Positions 52,741-64,000 of a DNA stretch of 64,000 nucleotides are shown piece after piece; the first letter of the stretch is position 1, and each line of letters begins with the position of its first letter. Origin of the DNA: Notamacropus eugenii. Its lineage: Eukaryota; Chordata; Mammalia; Diprotodontia; Macropodidae. The DNA is taken from positions 355,970,128 through 356,034,127 of the forward strand of contig NC_092873.1 in assembly GCF_028372415.1 (NCBI RefSeq), in the 5' to 3' direction. A model generated the notes under the pieces. The model ran no database searches and was not told where the DNA came from. It saw nothing but the letters and a program-made list of their open reading frames with translations. The position numbers and the translations under genes are program-made.

Positions 52741-52946
52741 AAGAGAGGTTAGGAAAGACTTCCAGGAAAAGATGGGATTTTAGTTGGGACTTAAAGGAAA
52801 ATAGAAAAGTCAGTAGTAGGAACTAGGTATTATTATTAATATTAGGAGGAAGAATTTACTTATCTTCTATTGGGAGAACAAGCTTCTATATGTAAAAATA
52901 TATAAAATATAAAGGGGGTATAAATGTCTATATTTTATGCTTTATC

Positions 52947-52950
<4 letters not shown>

Positions 52951-52996
<46 letters not shown>
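52951..52996. repeat. (AT)n microsatellite
   Basis: About 22 TA units. Confidence 0.93.
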
Positions 52997-52998
<2 letters not shown>

Positions 52999-53670
52999 GT
53001 TCATACTTTAGTGGAAATTGTACTATAAGCTGGATGAATGCAATTATAGGGCATCAGCCATTGGATGAAAGTGACTGAAATATCACATAATAAATTTCTA
53101 GTGACTGACTGAGAGCATCAGCTCTCCAGTCCAGCATCTACTTGGGCCTATATTAAAAAAAAAAAAAAAAAGCAGACTGACCAGTCTGGACAGCTGAGAC
53201 AATGAGCTGTGAAAAGGGTTCTCTCTTCATTTTTTTCCCTTGCCTTTCTTTCAGAGTTCAGTAAATGTGAAGGAGAGTGGATTTCTTTTTCATCTTCTCC
53301 GTCCCCCTCTCCCATTGTCAATAACATCTTATAGCAGATCAATAATGTGACCATGGGAAATGTTAACCTAGCAGAGAACAGGTGACTGTGGACTGAATGA
53401 AGCAAATTAGCAAGATGAGTCAGCAATCCAGTGTCTGGAGCTCCTTTTTGGAAGATGGAAGGACTGAAGCCAAGGGAGAATTCTTCTAGTCCTAGGATAT
53501 AGGCTCTGGTTCTTTCTACAAGTGCCAAGATGTTAAATGGGCCCAAGATAAAGATCATGGAGACCACAGTCAAACTGTGGAGTAGATCCAGAGAAAACTT
53601 TGAGAATCACTTGAGTTGGAGGGAGCAATTCAAGAAACATCAGGGCCCTGAAACCCTGTAGTGCTGGCCA
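52997..53670. other. Intergenic, no gene seen
   Basis: A (A)17 run lies at about 53155-53171. A minus-strand open frame (53148-53573) has no domain or coding-like composition. Confidence 0.4.
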
Positions 53671-53791
53671 GCACAACCTGTGGCCCATGGGCCACTTGCA
53701 GCATGTCAAAGAAAAACATCCTCTACATTTTCCACAGGCTGCCCCAAATCCTTTGGCGTGCTGCAAGCAGCCCACTGGCCACAGGTTGTGC
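53671..53791. mobile_element. Hairpin element / DNA-transposon-like inverted repeat
   Basis: A 41-bp left arm (53671-53711) and 41-bp right arm (53751-53791) are reverse complements at 35 of 41 positions, with a 39-bp spacer. The arms start 'gcacaacctgtggcc'. GC-rich ends with a 'gtggcc...ggcc' pattern resemble hAT-type MITE termini, but no target duplication is evident. Confidence 0.6.
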
Positions 53792-55290
53792 AAGTCTGCT
53801 GTATCATCTGAGGTATAAGTTATACCCTCTTCACATAGGTCTTGGTCTCTGGATTCTATGGGGATCCACTTATTTTTTACTTACATTTGTGTGCATTTGT
53901 GGGAGAATATACCCCAGGTTTATGGAGGGTGGGTAAGGAGAAAGATATTACATATTTTTTAATCTACTATGCCATTTCAGTCTTGACCTGATTTTGTTCT
54001 CTGAATGACTAAATGTAAACTCACCTGTGGGGGCTCCTGAGCTTTGGTTTAAGAGTACGGACTCACAGGGTACCTTGTTCCTTACTAACAAGGGGATCTT
54101 GGGGACCTAACTTTTCGATACGAGTTGGGGAGTTTCTTAGAGGGGCTATGCTGGGAGTAATATTCAAAGGCCATGACTCATGCAAATTAGACTAATTTTT
54201 CCTAAACCAGTATTGAAACTGTACTCAAAGTTTGATTGGATTAAGAATCAGGCCACGGACATAGCTTTCTGGTCACCTAACTGTAAAAGGACATAAGGAA
54301 TTCCAGTTTGTTCTCTGAGGCTTTTTACCCAGGACCAATACCCACAAACCATACTCAGCTGATTTAATGTAGTGTCCTCAGTGAAAACCCTTCCTCTTTT
54401 CTAAGTAAACCTCCTTTTGTTAAATGTTGAATGGCCTATGAATATCATTTCATCCTGTATCGAGTGAAATTTAACAAAGGTAGACTGAGGCATATTCTCT
54501 TTGAGCAAGATAATAGTTTATTAATAGTGTGCAAACCTGTTAATAAAGGGGTCATTGGCTTGCCTCAATTTATGCCAAAAAAACCCTAGCAGAAGGATAG
54601 TTCCCTTTTTACAGGTTTGGGGAGTACAGAACAAAGAGCAAATCAAGGTGGATGAAATCTTGAGTTTGAGGACAACATGACTGGTTACATAGCTGAGGCA
54701 CAGGGAACAATATGATTGGTTGGAAATTGGGACTGAGGGTTAGCAGTGACCCCCTCCTTCCCTTCTGTGGCTAAGAAGTGTTTGCTGTTTGAGTCCATTT
54801 GCAAGATCAGAGATTATGGTCCAGACATAGTTGGATGGCAAACTAGACAACTTTGAAGAGTAGCTTGGTGCTATAAAGATACAAGACTGTACTCCCTGGT
54901 GTCCACCTGCATCCCCAAAGACTGAAATCCTTGAGGCAGGAATAAAACATTGATAAGCAGGAGGACTGATTTCTAAACTTAACTCATTGCAGACCAGCTG
55001 AATTCTGAACTCAGTTCAGAGATATAGAACCATGACTTAAATAGTTAGGGGAACAAAATCAATTACACAGTAAAATCAAATATAAAATACAAAACTGGTG
55101 TTTGTTTTTCTCAATCCAAGTATTTAACCTAAACTACCAGGGAGGTACACTGAGTCAGGGCTTTCCTACAATAGGGCCCTACAAAAAAACCAACAACAAA
55201 AAAACATGAAGTGGGCCTGTCATTTCATTAGGAAATTTCCATGGGGAGTAATCTCCTTCTACCATTGTCATTTAGCACACCTTCTTGTCT
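53792..55290. other. Unassigned 1.5 kb, possibly an old LTR/retroviral remnant
   Basis: 54360-54470 has 'ctaagtaaacctccttttgt' and 'gaatatcatttcatcctgta', a layout reminiscent of an LTR end. 54480-54600 is a distinct AT-rich block. No gag, pol or env coding is visible. The assignment is speculative. Confidence 0.25.
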
Positions 55291-55299
55291 TAGAGAGTT

Positions 55300-55605
55300 G
55301 TTTAGAGGTCAGAGAAGTTAAATTACTTGCCCAGGGTCATACAGCTAATAAGTGTCTGAGGCTGGATTTGACTCCTAGAACTCAGGATGATCTTAGTTCA
55401 GATTTGACTTTACTAACTGTGTGACCCTGGGCAAGTCACTTAACCCTGCTTGCCTTATTTTCTTCATCTGTAAAAAATGAGCTAGAGAGGGAAATGGCAA
55501 ACCACTCCAATATCTTTGCCAAGAAAACCCCATATTGGGTAATGAAGTGTTTGACACAGCTAGACTGACTCCAGGCCTAGCACTCTACCTACTGTATCAT
55601 CTAGT
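55300..55605 (-). repeat. CORE-SINE interrupted by another SINE
   Basis: Minus-strand SINE body 'cttgcccagggtcatacagc' stops near 55395 and its head resumes at about 55562 with 'gactccaggcctagcactct', ending 'gtatcatctagtta'. Confidence 0.75.
55395..55561 (+). repeat. CORE-SINE nested in SINE
   Basis: Sense partial copy 'actgtgtgaccctgggcaag' to 'aagaaaaccccatattgggt', opposite in orientation to its host. Confidence 0.8.
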
Positions 55606-55621
55606 TAAATACAAATACAGA

Positions 55622-56470
55622 GTAATGTTAATGGGAGAGGTACCTGTATCAGGAATAGGCTCAGGTAGAAGTTAGCATTTGAGCTGAGCTCTGAAGGAAG
55701 CTCAGGATTCTTAAAGGCAGAAGTAAGGAAGCTGGGCATTCCAGGCTTGGAAATAGACTTCTGCAAAGGCATGGAGATAGGAGATGAGATGTCATGCTAG
55801 GAGCAACACAAAAAGGCCAGTCGGCCAGGATTGTACTGTGAGTGAAGGGGGATAATGTACAATAAGTTTGGAAAGGCAGATTGGTGCCAGGTTGTGAAGG
55901 ACTGAAAATGCCAAACAGAGGAGTTTTACATTTTATCCTAGAAGTAACAGGGATCAGCTAGGTGCTGGCCCTAGAGTCAAGAGGACTTGAGTTCAAATGT
56001 GACTTAAATCAGACACTTATTAGCTGTGTGACTCCGGCAATCATTTAACTCTATTTACCTCAGTTTCTTTATCTGTAAAATGAACTGGAGAAAGAAATGG
56101 CAAACCAATATCTTTACCAGGAAAGTCCTAAATGTGGTCAAGAAAAGTCAGGCAAAACTCAACAACAACAACCTATTGTTAAGAATCAACAACCCATTGT
56201 TAGAGTTGGACAGACTGAAATGACTTGAACAATAGCGAGAATCTCTGATTCAAAATCCAGTGTTCTTTACCCTTGTGTTTGACATATACTCTCCATACAA
56301 CCTGGCAACAACAACAGAATGGGAGCTATTGGAGTTTATTGAGGAAGGGTGTGACTGAGTCACTTTGGTAGCCATGGGGAGGATGGGTTGGAGAGGTTCC
56401 CATAGTCATTTAGGAGGTTATTGTAATTGTCCAGGTAAGAAATGATGAAGGCTGAGCCAGTAGGACATCT
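55622..56470 (-). repeat. L2-like / old interspersed repeat, internal part, split by a SINE
   Basis: 'gggcattccaggcttggaaa', 'ccaggttgtgaaggactgaa' and 'cagaggagttttacatttta' before the SINE. 'gctattggagtttattgagg' and 'gaggttattgtaattgtcca' after it. Confidence 0.6.
55945..56175 (+). repeat. CORE-SINE nested in L2-like element
   Basis: 'gagttcaaatgtgacttaaa', 'atttacctcagtttctttat' and 'gaactggagaaagaaatggc', ending in CAACAA units. Confidence 0.85.
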
Positions 56471-57084
56471 TAGGTGATGCCCTGTCCCCTGTCCCCTACC
56501 ACTACTGCCCCTGAGGAGGAGCTCTAGAGTACTGAGACATACAGTCCCTAAGGTTGAATATGAACTGATCTCATCTGACTGTCTTGTAAAGTGTACTTAG
56601 CTTCTAGTCCTTATACCAAGTGCAACCATGAGCTGCTTGAGGATGGGGAATGCATAGACATGCTAAAAAGTATCTCCCTCTGGCTGCCTTCCATCAGGTT
56701 AGCTCACACACCAGAAGGTCCTGGACATCACAAGTAGAACAAATAGTCTTGAGTCACCCAGACAATTGCACTCTTGAGAATCATACTCTGGAGCATCTGT
56801 TCACCAGCATCCCTAACACAGCTGCTCCCTGTGCACTCAGTGAGATGTCACCATGAGCTGGAGCCTCCTCCTCTGTTGCAGTCCAGTAGAGATATCAGAT
56901 GGAGGAGAGTCAATCTTCAGCTCTCCCAGGTCATTGAACACAGAGCAAAATCTGGCAGCCTCTTCTGCCAGTTTGGACCATTTCTTTGTTCATTCCTGCT
57001 CTGTTCTTGATCTTTCTGATCTGGCTTTGCAGGTTTGAACTGTTGGTCTTTTTTTCCCCATCCTTGGATCTGGTCAGTTACTCA
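56471..57084. other. Intergenic, nothing recognised
   Basis: No named repeat or coding signal over 0.6 kb. Confidence 0.4.
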
Positions 57085-57087
57085 AGT

Positions 57088-57305
57088 GGAGAGCATGCTG
57101 GGCCTGGAGTCAGGAAGATTCAGCTTCCTGAGTTCAAATCTGGCGTTAGACATTTCCTAGGTGTGTGACCTTGGGTGAGTCACTTACCCCTGTTTGTCTC
57201 AGTTTCCTCATCTGTAGAATGTGCTGGAGAAGGAAATGGCAAACCACTCCAGTATCTTTGCCAAGAAAATCCCAAATGGGGTCACAATGAGTTGGACACC
57301 ACAAA
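57088..57305 (+). repeat. CORE-SINE, near complete
   Basis: 'gagcatgctgggcctggagt', 'gtgagtcacttacccctgtt' and 'aatggggtcacaatgagttg'. Confidence 0.9.
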
Positions 57306-57334
57306 CAGGAGTGGTAGAATGATACCAGGAGGAA

Positions 57335-57465
57335 AACTGGGTAATATATTGGATAGAGCATAGGACCTGGATCCAGGAAGAGATACTTACCACCCATGTG
57401 ACCCTGAGCAAGTCACTTAAGTGCTGCCTGCCTCAGTTTCCTTATCTGTAAAATGAAAAGGCCCA
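57335..57465 (+). repeat. CORE-SINE, partial
   Basis: 'aatatattggatagagcata' to 'cagtttccttatctgtaaaa', with an internal deletion. Confidence 0.75.
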
Positions 57466-57994
57466 ATTCAGTGTTCTCACTATTGACTACCCTTGTATGT
57501 TCCATGAGAAATGTTGATGTGGGAAGTCAGCCAAATCTCAGATTTCACCCCCTGGCCCTGTCTCTTACTGGAGCTGGGTTGACTGATCAGGATTCCCTCC
57601 CCTTTCTCACTTCCAATCCAGAAATGCCTCCAAATGACAGGATTTTGTGGCCTGCCTATTTATGATCTAGCAAAGGAAAACCTCTCTCCTACTTCCATAT
57701 GTTGGAAACAGCAATGCAATCCCTCCCAGTGTCCCCACCTGATCCCTCTCTGCCACCGTGGCTCCATGGGGTTGCCTAGTTACCACACTAACATTTGAAG
57801 ATCATTTCAGACATGCCAATTCCTGCTCAGGCTGTTCAGGGGTTATAAATTTGCTCTGCTTTGCAGATGTAAGGATGCAGAGTTCAAGTTTTGAGAGAGG
57901 GGCCAAATTAAAAGCGAGGCCAGAGTCGGGGTGGGGAAGATGAATGCAAAGGAAATAGGGTTGGAATTGGAGTCTGGGGATGTGAGTCTTGACT
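57466..57994. other. Intergenic, nothing recognised
   Basis: No repeat or coding signature identified. Confidence 0.4.
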
Positions 57995-58292
57995 CCCAGC
58001 ATCCTCTCCAACTGTTCCCCTTGCCTGGAATACTCTCTCTCCTCACCTCCACCTCCGGGCTTCCCTGGTTTCTTGCAAGTCCCGGCTAATATCCCACCTT
58101 CTGCAGGAAGCCTTTCCCAACTACAGTGTCTCCTCTCTTTTAGTTATATTCTGTTTATCTTGTCTTTAGTTTCTTTGTACATATTTGTTTGCATGTTGTA
58201 AATCTCCTCGAGGACAGGAACTGTCTTTTGTCTTTTTTTGTATTCCCGGTGCCTGGCACATAGTAGGAACTTAATAAATGTGTATTGATTGA
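57995..58292 (+). repeat. L2-like 3' end
   Basis: 'ccttgcctggaatactctct', 'tgcaggaagcctttcccaac', 'ctcctcgaggacaggaactg' and terminal 'cctggcacatagtaggaact'. The longest L2-like 3' end in the window. Confidence 0.72.
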
Positions 58293-58445
58293 TTGTATTC
58301 AAATTTTGCCTCTGACACTTATTACCTGTGACCCATGGCAAATCAGTTAATCCTTGTGGACCTCAGTGTTCTCACTTGTAAAATAAGGAAGAATTAGAGG
58401 CTCCAATTAGGTGATCTCCAGAGTTTCTTCTGGCTCTGAATCAAG
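58293..58445 (+). repeat. THER1/MIR3-like SINE, partial
   Basis: 'ttgcctctgacacttattac', 'ctcacttgtaaaataaggaa' and 'cttctggctctgaatcaaga'. Confidence 0.65.
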
Positions 58446-58544
58446 AATCTATGAAGATGATATTCAAAATCTACCAGAAGGAAGCTGTCTAGGCAGTTTC
58501 CAGCTCTTAGCATCAGTTGGTTTTGATTATTCAAACAGCAGAGT

Positions 58545-58990
58545 CCTGAGTTGTAGGGTGTGGTGTAATAGAAAAGAAGCCTGCAATTTATATAGTCAGA
58601 GGCTCTGGATTCAGATCCTGCCTCTGACACTTACTATGTAACTCTGGGCAAGTTACTAAACTGCTTTTGGCCTCGGTTTCCTCATCTGTATAGTGAGGGA
58701 ATTGCAGGAGAATTTTCACATCATGGACCTCTTTGGCAATTTATTTCAACCTATGGCCCCCTTAAGGGAAAAAAATGTTTTGTTACTCACATCTGTAATA
58801 GAAAGAAATGCTAAATTTCAGTTAGAAGTTAGTAAAATTAAAGATGTCATTTCTCCTGCCCCATTCAAATTCATGAATCCCTTGAAATCTATCCATGGGC
58901 CCCTTTGAGATCCATGGTCTTCAGATTAAAATCTTTTGTATTAAATGATTTCCAAGATCCCTCCCAGCTCTAAATCTGAGTGTGATCTGT
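58545..58990 (+). repeat. THER1-like SINE split by an AT-rich insertion
   Basis: 'ggattcagatcctgcctctg' and 'ttcctcatctgtatagtgag' before the break at about 58707. The SINE end 'ccctcccagctctaaatctg' follows at about 58952. Confidence 0.65.
58708..58932. mobile_element. MITE-like AT-rich insertion
   Basis: About 225 bp with 'tcatggacctctttggcaat' near the left end and 'atgggcccctttgagatcca' near the right. It interrupts a THER1-like copy and has no coding capacity. hAT-type origin suspected from the 'tggaccc' ends. Confidence 0.4.
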
Positions 58991-59032
58991 GATATTTAGA
59001 GAGTCAGGACCCTTCTGCTGTATTTACAATGG

Positions 59033-59307
59033 GTTGTTGTTGGGTTGTTTTTAGTTGTGTACAATTCTTCATGACCATTTGGGATTTTGATACTGGAGTG
59101 GCAAAAGATGCTGGAGTGGTTTGCCATTTCCTTCTCCAGTTCATTTTACAGATAATGAAATAGAGACAGAATTAAGTGACTTGACCAGGGTCACACAGGC
59201 TAGTTAAATTAAGTTAAATTAAGCTAAGCCAGATTTGAACTCAGGAAAATGAGTCTTCCTAATGCCAGGCCTGGCACTCTATGCACTGAATCACTTAGCT
59301 GTCCCTA
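59033..59307 (-). repeat. CORE-SINE
   Basis: 'ttgttgggttgtttttagtt', 'gatgctggagtggtttgcca' and 'cagatttgaactcaggaaaa', ending 'cacttagctgtccc'. Includes a small local duplication of 'gttaaattaa' at about 59203-59222. Confidence 0.88.
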
Positions 59308-60049
59308 AGTATGAACACATATATTAAGTAGCAAAGAAATCCATTTATCTAAGTTGAAAGCAAAACACAAATCAGAGAAAGTATACACAGGAGAATATAT
59401 ACCAGACAATACAAAGTGAATGATTTTTTTCATTAGAATATTGAGGCAACTCAACTAAGAGAGAGACCCAGGTCTCACCCAAGGGGAGATTTCCCAGTCT
59501 CTAGTGTAGTAAATTGGGGAGAGGGTCATGATGGAGACTTCCTGCTTCTCTCATACTTGCCTCTTCTCAGAGTCTTTGCCTTTAGCAACCTGAAGTGAGG
59601 TTGACATTATCCTTCTTTCTTGAAACTGGAAGCCAGAAATACCTGAAGAGACTCAAACAAAACAAATCGAAAGAAATCGGAGTTCTTTTGTCTTCTACTT
59701 TTGACAACTTCACTCCAACCCATCCCTCATGCAGATCCAGGGCACTGATCTCCACTAATGAGGAAAATGTCTCATGCCAATGGGCTTTGGGACTTGGGTT
59801 ACACTAATGACTAGCATTTATTAAGAGTCTTTTATGTGCCAGACATTACGCTAAGCTCCATTCCCAGTAGATTATGAGAACCCAGAGGCAGATGCTCTAG
59901 TGCATTGGGGAAACTCTTCATGGAGGACTTTTAGAAACTATATTAAGATGAAAAAGAATAGATAGCATGCTATCTGCAACAGTGGAGAGAGTGTGCAAAC
60001 TAATTCATAAAGATCATTTCCTTATTATTTTCTCAGTGGTCCCTTTGCC
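59308..60049. other. Intergenic, mostly unassigned
   Basis: An L2-like scrap at 59810-59865 ('tgccagacattacgctaagc'). Nothing else recognised. Confidence 0.4.
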
Positions 60050-60275
60050 AATAGTTTCTCTCTCTCTCTCCCTCCTTCCCCCATCTCTTTCTCCTTTGTG
60101 CCTCTTCTTTGTCTGCTTCTCTCTTCCTCTCTTCCTCCCCTCCCACGTCTCTCTCTATCTTTCTCTGACTGCCTATTTCTCTCTCCCCGTCTCTCCCTGT
60201 CTTTCTCTTGATTTCTCTATTCCTCTCTCTGTGTCTCTATTTCTTTGTCTCTGTCTCCCCTCTTCCCCATTTCCA
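60050..60275. repeat. CT-rich tract
   Basis: About 225 bp of TCTC/TCCC-rich sequence. Confidence 0.85.
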
Positions 60276-62139
60276 TTTAACCACTTATCTTTTACCAGCT
60301 TATCTTTTACAAAGGAATATTTACTTACACGGACAAATATACAAATATTTCCCGAACACCTCAAGGTTATAATCCTTCCTACACCACCTTGGTCTTTGGG
60401 GAGGGGAGAAGAATTAGGCTCACAATTTAGCTCGGGCCATAGTCACCATTAGTCACCCAACTTCCCCCTGCAAGTCCAAAGCCTTTAATGATTGCTATTT
60501 CTCATATACTGGTTTCTATGGTGTATCTAACCTTGAGGAATCAGGGTAGGGCACAAGGGGTAGGTGCAGTAAAAAATCCTTTTTTCCACTAAGGGAATGT
60601 AGGCGTATGTAGTTTGGAGCAGGTCCAAACCTAGGAGGGAATCTGGCCTCTAATAAAAAGGGTTAGGCTCCCTGTTCTCACACGCTTTAGCTCATTAAAT
60701 TCTCCACAGTGGTGCCCTTAGGATGATTTTATTTATAGCTTCATGGGTTATGGTCCACATCTAGGGTTCTCCCCAAAAGGGAGGACTGTAGAAGGTACTC
60801 AATATACAATATGAATCATATATGGAATGGACAATTTATTCCTACATACAAAAATAACATGGGACACACATAAGTGGGAATTCGACAAAAAAAACAAACT
60901 TAAACAGGATTTAGTCACTTACTAACTCCCACTCTTCTGGAAGGCTGACAGTTAACCCGTATTAGAATATAAAGCAGTTTGCAGGACTGCCAATTAAGCA
61001 TTTTATATTGTCCCTTGGTTCTGCACTGTCCAAACAATTCCTGATACATATCTATGGGGAAAACAGCCAAGCTTGGGCCAGTATTCTTCTTGTCAGGGGC
61101 CAGCTTCTCTGAAGAAGAAAATTCCTTTGCTGCACTTCAGTTTCACTCAATGGACTCAGTATCTCCTTGCTTCATAAACACACAAAGTTGCCTCTAATCC
61201 TAGACATGTCCACTTTGAGAGTTGCCTGTTCCTATATAGGAAAAAGGGTAGAAAATAGAGTCATGGATCCAGGAGCAAACTTGCCTAATTAAATCTCTAC
61301 TTAAGTGGGAAATGTCGCTGGGTAGGGGAAAAAACATAATCTGCCCCCTACCCCTTAAAGTGAGTCTAGAGACAAATACTACTTGCCATAAAAATTAAAA
61401 ACAAGGGGCCAAAACAGAAATTATCTTTTAAGTGATGCAGGAGTCTGCTGCTGTCACAGGTTAGAACCTAGAGGCCCCTCAGCACTTGCCACATTGGACC
61501 AAAATTCTGAATCCTCTTAGTACCATCACACAGGCTGGAAGTAGGTTCCAATGCTTCTACATGCTTCACTGGAACTAGGAAAGGCAATTCTGATCATGCT
61601 CTATAGAAGAACTCCCTACACATATATTTTATCACCCCCCCCCCCTTTTTGTGTAATCTAATAAACCAGGGCACTAATATAATGATCAAACTTTGCATAG
61701 AGGTCTTTAACTGACAGCAGTGAAGGAAGGGAGGGTATGGCAAAGTAGAGGGGCCACAGAGAGCCACTCATGTGATTAGATAAACCATACCAGCCTCTAG
61801 ACTAACGAGAGAAAAAGAACACGTCCCAGAAAGGGAGAGCCAAGGATAGACATTTTCTGACAGTCAGAGAGAGGTATGAAGAGCTTTGTCATATACTCCA
61901 GGAGCTCTCCCTGGTGTTGGGTGGTGTGCATGACAGGAGGACAAGTGCTTTTAAAAATACTATGTGCCCTTAGTCCTACAAGCTGAATAGGACCAGGTCA
62001 ACAGCACCCCTACGATCACACAAAACAAAAAAATCAAGCAATCCCAACAGAGCCAGCAATCCCCTCATCTGTCAACATATGCTAAATGTTTGTATTTCCC
62101 TTTTGCTCTCCCAAGAGAGCTGTGTTTCATAATGTGTCC
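60276..62139. other. Intergenic 1.9 kb, unassigned
   Basis: No gene or named repeat. A C11 run lies at 61635-61645. I looked for coding sequence of the expected downstream neighbour TNS4 on the minus strand and found none. Confidence 0.35.
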
Positions 62140-62700
62140 TTTGGAATCAATATTGGTCATTGCATTTAATTAGCTGCCTTTCAGTATTTTCATTTATATT
62201 TTTGTACTCACTATGTATAATGTTCCATTCTTTCCCCCCCAGCATCTGCTCATAAAAGTCTTCCTAAGTTTCTTTGAATTCCTCATATTCGTAATTTCTC
62301 ATTCAAAACAATAATCCAATACATTTACATACCTTTGCTTGTTTGGTCATTCCCCATTGGATGGGCATGCATTTGTTAATAGTTTTTGCTACAATAAAAA
62401 GTGTGACTGAATATTTTGGTATGTATGTATGGGATCTTTCTGTTTTTGACCTCCTTATACCCTCAAGGGCAAAAATCATTATCAACAGTTTATTGACTTT
62501 TCTGGGATAATTCCAAAGAATTGCAGCAGGTTTCATCAATTCACAGCTCCAGTAACAATTTTTGCCAGTTTACTTGGATATGAGTTGAAGACTCCAAGTT
62601 GTTTTAATGTATGTTTCTTTTATCATTAGTGGGTTGGAACACTATGAGTTTTAATGGTATTTATTTCGTCTTTTGAAATCTGTTCATATCTTTGACTATT
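62140..62700 (-). repeat. L1 3' UTR fragment
   Basis: 'cattccccattggatgggca', 'ataccctcaagggcaaaaat', 'ttcacagctccagtaacaat' and 'ctgttcatatctttgactat' are diverged forms of the L1 3' blocks also seen at 2445-3134. Confidence 0.7.
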
Positions 62701-62759
62701 TCCTGAATTTCTTCTTGAAGATGTCAGTGACCTATCGATTGATTGCTGGGAGCTGTGCA

Positions 62760-63055
62760 GTGAATGGTTTTGTACTGGGAAAGCTTTCACTCTTCATCTA
62801 CATGAAGCCTTTTCTCGTTCTGCACACGAAATAACCCATCCCAAGCCACCTTGGATTTAATGCCTTTATGTGTGTTATATGCACATATGTATGTGTGTGT
62901 ATCTTCACTTTATTTTTATACTGTATACATTTTTATATATACTTGACTCTCCCATCAGGATGGAAGCTCATTGCAGGCAGTGACTGCTTCATTGTGTGTA
63001 GTTGTACCCTTAGTGCCTAGGTGCTTAATAAATAATGGTTGATTGATTAATTGAT
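62760..63055 (+). repeat. L2-like 3' end
   Basis: 'tcatctacatgaagcctttt', 'caggatggaagctcattgca' and 'gtgcctaggtgcttaataaa'. A TG/CATA stretch at 62870-62905 interrupts it. Confidence 0.62.
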
Positions 63056-64000
63056 CACTAGGTTATGTCATTAGAACCTTTAAAGTAAGGAAGTAATTCA
63101 AACCATCAGGAGCAAGTTCACCAGAGAGTTGTAAGCATTTGAACAATCTGACGTCAGGAAGTTATTAGCAGATAAATGTTAGTACGTTCCCTGAAGCCTT
63201 GGGGACTTATGAGAGAGAGCTACCAGTATCATTATCTAATCCGGTCATTGCCACAATTCACTTGAAATCTAAAGCTATCCCTTTTGCCCTATGAGTGGTG
63301 GTGGGGATTCGAGTGTCTAATCTGTGTCCTTGAAGTTCCTGAGCACACTGGGAATTTTTTCAAAACTTAAACACCATCCACATCTGTCTGCTGTCAGTCA
63401 ACCCTTTGTTGTTTTGGTTTTTGTAAAATTTGACCTTGTCCAAGATTACCTAAATGGTTGATCATTAATGATGCTCCTGAAGATGCTTGAATAATAACTA
63501 TGATAGCAGCTAACATTTAGAGTGTGCTTTATCTTAAAAAATTATCATGAACCTGACACATCAACAAACATTAATATTTATACATTTAAAGAACAGAAAA
63601 AAAACATGGATATGAAACCCTGAATCCCTATTAGGCATAGCTTATTTAAAAAAAATGTAATGGGGAAGGACTGGCCAACAAGTCTTTTTAGAGCATGTTG
63701 AGATTTGTTTTTCCTGGTGTATTACAAAGAGCATGTGCAGATAGATATTCCCCGTCTGGTTTCAGTCCAACATGTGGAACTTTGTAACCCTCTTTTCAGC
63801 CATGCATGACTGAGGGATTGGAACTGTGTGATGATAGTGTGTATGTGATGATGAAAAGTCCTCCAATTGGCTATTGGCTATTTTATCTCTACTCTGGCTA
63901 TGGAGCCAGAAGTTTTAATTACTCAGGAGATGCTGAGCTGGGACTAAGTTGAAATGCAAAAGGAATGATCCAATGGCCTCTCAGTCTCATTTTCTTCCTG
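63056..64000. other. Intergenic to window end
   Basis: No coding, RNA or clear repeat feature. 63490-63560 has a weak MIR-like block ('agcagctaacatttagagtg'). Confidence 0.35.

Larger units (their letters stand above)
48477..52850 (-). repeat. L2-like repeat interrupted by the 4-kb HAL1-type insertion
   Basis: 48477-48678 carries 'gacatttattaagtgccttc', 'gccaggcactctgctaagtg' and 'aagcaagctatgtaacagga'. After the insertion, 52727-52850 continues with 'ttaagagaggttaggaaaga' and 'gttgggacttaaaggaaaat'. The two halves join cleanly across the 14-bp duplication. Confidence 0.75.

Noticed and set aside
53148..53573. 141-codon minus-strand frame
   Set aside because: Ends in a poly(A)-encoded Phe run and has no domain; chance.
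60276..64000. Possible 3' end of TNS4, expected downstream of IGFBP4
   Set aside because: No phosphotyrosine-binding domain coding sequence or plausible last exon could be read on the minus strand. L1 and L2-like sequence occupies much of the region.

Overview
This window is mammalian nuclear DNA, almost certainly from an Australian (australidelphian) marsupial. It holds a split, spliceable gene and is saturated with tRNA-derived CORE-SINEs of the type whose 3' tail ends in a 'gtcatgtctgactc' block. It also has old THER1/MIR-like, L2-like and CR1/L3-like fragments, marsupial L1 3' ends and long microsatellites. The 3' tail that I associate with the grey short-tailed opossum's most common SINE was not seen, which argues against Monodelphis. 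Species assignment is inference.

One protein-coding gene is fully contained: IGFBP4 (insulin-like growth factor binding protein 4) on the + strand. It has a TATA box at 20906-20911, an ATG at 21201, four coding exons (21201-21549, 30001-30164, 30968-31102, 34901-35035) and a probable poly(A) signal at 37816-37821. The exons join in phase to a 260-residue protein. It carries a signal peptide, the 12-cysteine IGF-binding N domain with the GCGCC motif, a linker with an N-glycosylation sequon and the PAPP-A-type Met-Lys site, and a thyroglobulin type-1 C domain with CWCV. A 17-codon upstream ORF lies in the 5' UTR, a 460-bp pyrimidine tract lies just upstream of the promoter, and SINEs have entered the 3' UTR.

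Layout: 1-20.4 kb is intergenic DNA upstream of IGFBP4. It is mostly repeats, with an ARF/ARL-family GTPase pseudogene (about 11.83-12.15 kb) and an unidentified coding-like open stretch on the minus strand (about 3.25-3.39 kb). 20.4-37.9 kb is IGFBP4. 37.9-64 kb is downstream intergenic DNA. It has a largely repeat-free interval at 41.3-45.4 kb with AT-rich islands that look like conserved non-coding elements. The standout structure is a 4.05-kb insertion at 48.68-52.73 kb with a perfect 14-bp target duplication. It is an ORF1-only 'half-L1' (HAL1-type) retroelement, itself interrupted in its ORF1 coiled coil by a 1.36-kb RTE-like LINE fragment with a 5' inversion (twin-priming signature).

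No CRISPR, operon, phage or other prokaryotic system is present, and I found no wholly new biological system. The most informative novelties are the nested retroelement structure, the shared 3' ends of the RTE-like LINE and two SINEs, the coding-like orphan fragment, the pseudogene, and SINE remodelling of IGFBP4 RNA ends. From mammalian gene order I would expect TOP2A upstream and TNS4 downstream, but neither is visible here.
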